Origin: Streptomyces werraensis | GTDB taxonomy: Bacteria > Actinomycetota > Actinomycetes > Streptomycetales > Streptomycetaceae | Length of the DNA stretch: 64,000 nucleotides | Direction: 5' to 3' | Assembly: GCA_014656175.1 (NCBI GenBank) | Contig: BNBX01000001.1 | Span: forward strand, 888,284 to 952,283 | Shown: piece by piece, positions 63,192 to 64,000 of the stretch | Numbering within the stretch: the stretch's first letter is position 1 | Layout: the number at the start of each line of letters is the position of its first letter | Position numbers and translations under genes: made by a program | Notes under the pieces: generated by a model | Databases searched by the model: none | Told to the model about the DNA's origin: nothing | What the model saw: only the letters and a program-made list of their open reading frames with translations

Positions 63192-63265
63192 TGCGCCGCC
63201 AGGGACTCGAACCCCGGACCCGCTGATTAAGAGTCAGCTGCTCTAACCAACTGAGCTAGCGGCGC
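63192..63265 (-). tRNA. tRNA-Lys (CTT anticodon)
   Basis: On the minus strand the acceptor GCGCCGC pairs with GCGGCGC, D arm GCTCAGTTGGTTAGAGC is followed by anticodon stem GCTGA/TCAGC with loop CTCTTAA, giving anticodon CTT (plus-strand AAG at 63229-63231), and the T arm contains GGTTCGAGT. Discriminator A, no encoded CCA. Its 5' end overlaps the last codons of the gene on the same strand by 10 bp. Confidence 0.96.
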
Positions 63266-63849
63266 CTGCTGACGTCGTAGACATTAGCACCACGATCGGC
63301 GGGAGGAAAAATCGATATCCGCACGGCGGCACGGGCCGCCCGGACCGCCGCCCAGAGCAGTACCTCCGGGCCCGGCAGCCAGGGGCTCCGGCTGTCGGGG
63401 GCGACCAGCCAGCGGGCCGGAGGCCCCGCGTCGGGGCGGGCGGGTCCGGACGGGGCGGGGACGGTCACCGCGTCGCCGGCGCCGTGACACAGCAGGGGCG
63501 GGACGCCGTCCGTGCGGCTGCCGTGGGCGCCCCACTCCTCCCACTTCAGCAGGGCGGGCAGCCGCTGGGCCGTGCCCACGGCGCCGAACAGCAGCATCCG
63601 GCCCCGGTACTCCGCGACGGGACCCGAGCCCGGCCCCTCCTCCCACAGACGGTCCAGCATCCGGCGCCCGAAGATCGCCGGCACGCTCACCACGTCGAAG
63701 ACGACGCCGCAGGGCAGGACCACCGGGGCGTCCGGCCGCTCGCCCCAGAGGGTGCGGGCGCCGCGCGGGGCGGCGCCGGCCGAGGCGAGCCAGGCGGCTC
63801 CGTCCGGGGTGACACCGCTGACGTCGGAGACATTCGGTGTGCTGCTCAT
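63256..63849 (-). CDS. Primase-polymerase N-terminal-like protein, 197 aa
   Basis: Soluble protein like those annotated as bifunctional DNA primase/polymerase N-terminal domain in Streptomyces, but without an obvious catalytic motif. Visible parts are the N-terminal MSSTPNVSDVSGVTPDGAAW, VLPCGVVFDVVSVPAIFGRR near 63, the WLVAPDSRSPWLPGPEVLLW block near 151, which is the part I recognise, and a basic end. The ATG at 63849 is chosen; the longer frame would add an unlikely Arg/Ser leader. Its stop TAG (63256-63258) lies inside the tRNA-Lys gene on the same strand, an overlap of 10 bp. Function unknown. Confidence 0.7.
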   Translation of the reverse strand: MSSTPNVSDVSGVTPDGAAWLASAGAAPRGARTLWGERPDAPVVLPCGVVFDVVSVPAIFGRRMLDRLWEEGPGSGPVAEYRGRMLLFGAVGTAQRLPALLKWEEWGAHGSRTDGVPPLLCHGAGDAVTVPAPSGPARPDAGPPARWLVAPDSRSPWLPGPEVLLWAAVRAARAAVRISIFPPADRGANVYDVSRRR

Positions 63850-63944
63850 ACAGATATTTCTACGTGCCGTGAGGGAACGGTTCCGCAGAGTTGCCGGAAT
63901 CCGGGACGGGGACCCGGCCGGGCGCGTACCCTGTCGTCCGGCAT

Positions 63945-64000
63945 ATGCCACACCCGTTCGACGGGCCGGAGGACCGGGGTGCCGGCGCGGCTCACACGGG
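63945..64000 (+). CDS. Possible start of next gene (5' fragment)
   Basis: The ATG at 63945 opens a frame reading MPHPFDGPEDRGAGAAHT to the window end. No Shine-Dalgarno sequence is seen; TACCCT at 63927-63932 could be a -10 element of a short-leader transcript. Only 18 codons are visible and I cannot assign a product. Confidence 0.35.
   Translation, partial: MPHPFDGPEDRGAGAAHT

Noticed and set aside
63192..63265. tRNA-Lys as an integration site of a mobile element
   Set aside because: No integrase, no direct repeat of the tRNA 3' end, and only ordinary chromosomal genes around it.

Overview
The window is high-GC actinobacterial DNA and almost certainly a Streptomyces chromosome core. It carries the desferrioxamine genes desE and desABCD, then glmS, adpA with an in-frame TTA codon, an oligoribonuclease, a tRNA-His, the cebR-cebEFG-bglC cellobiose locus and a PAS-GGDEF-EAL protein matching cdgA, in an order I recall from Streptomyces coelicolor (about SCO2763-SCO2820; from memory, not checked). 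Nothing looks like a prophage, an insertion sequence, a CRISPR array or an integrated element.

Layout. 1-5.4 kb: the 5' part of a fused ABC exporter, a secreted endonuclease-I-type nuclease, an FMN reductase and its divergent XRE regulator. 5.4-11.3 kb: a catabolic-looking block of ThDP enzyme, ureohydrolase and Na+/solute symporter on the minus strand, with a divergent PucR-type regulator. 11.3-14.9 kb: TetR/oxidoreductase pair, an unrecognised conserved protein and a TesB thioesterase. 14.9-22.7 kb: an acyl-CoA dehydrogenase, a TetR regulator and a leucine-catabolism operon (acyl-CoA carboxylase beta and alpha, HMG-CoA lyase, isovaleryl-CoA-type dehydrogenase). 23.1-30.4 kb: desferrioxamine uptake and synthesis under two identical iron boxes, with the siderophore-interacting reductase between them broken by two frameshifts. 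30.5-37.5 kb: DUF4429 protein, small protein, glmS, Usp, adpA, orn and tRNA-His. 37.5-47.4 kb: the cellobiose system with two CebR operators, a GH18 protein and a two-component system. 47.5-53.2 kb: a secreted protein, a spermidine-synthase-like protein, a TPR regulator, a TetR/membrane-protein pair sharing a perfect 20-bp inverted repeat, and a phosphatase. 53.4-58.4 kb: a PAP2-type membrane protein, then three overlapping genes encoding a RecB/Cas4-type Fe-S nuclease, an unrecognised protein and a superfamily 1 helicase. 58.4-64 kb: an LLM flavoenzyme, CdgA, a secreted metalloprotease, tRNA-Lys and a protein resembling a primase-polymerase N-terminal region.

The best candidate for an undescribed system is the 54.2-58.4 kb nuclease/unknown/helicase operon. 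Its domain order matches Dna2 (Fe-S nuclease, then middle region, then SF1 helicase) but is split over three translationally coupled genes. The clearest evolutionary anomaly is the decayed siderophore-interacting gene inside an otherwise intact desferrioxamine locus. Development links run through the window: adpA with its bldA-type TTA codon, orn, cdgA and the iron, cellobiose and amino-sugar genes all sit within 40 kb.
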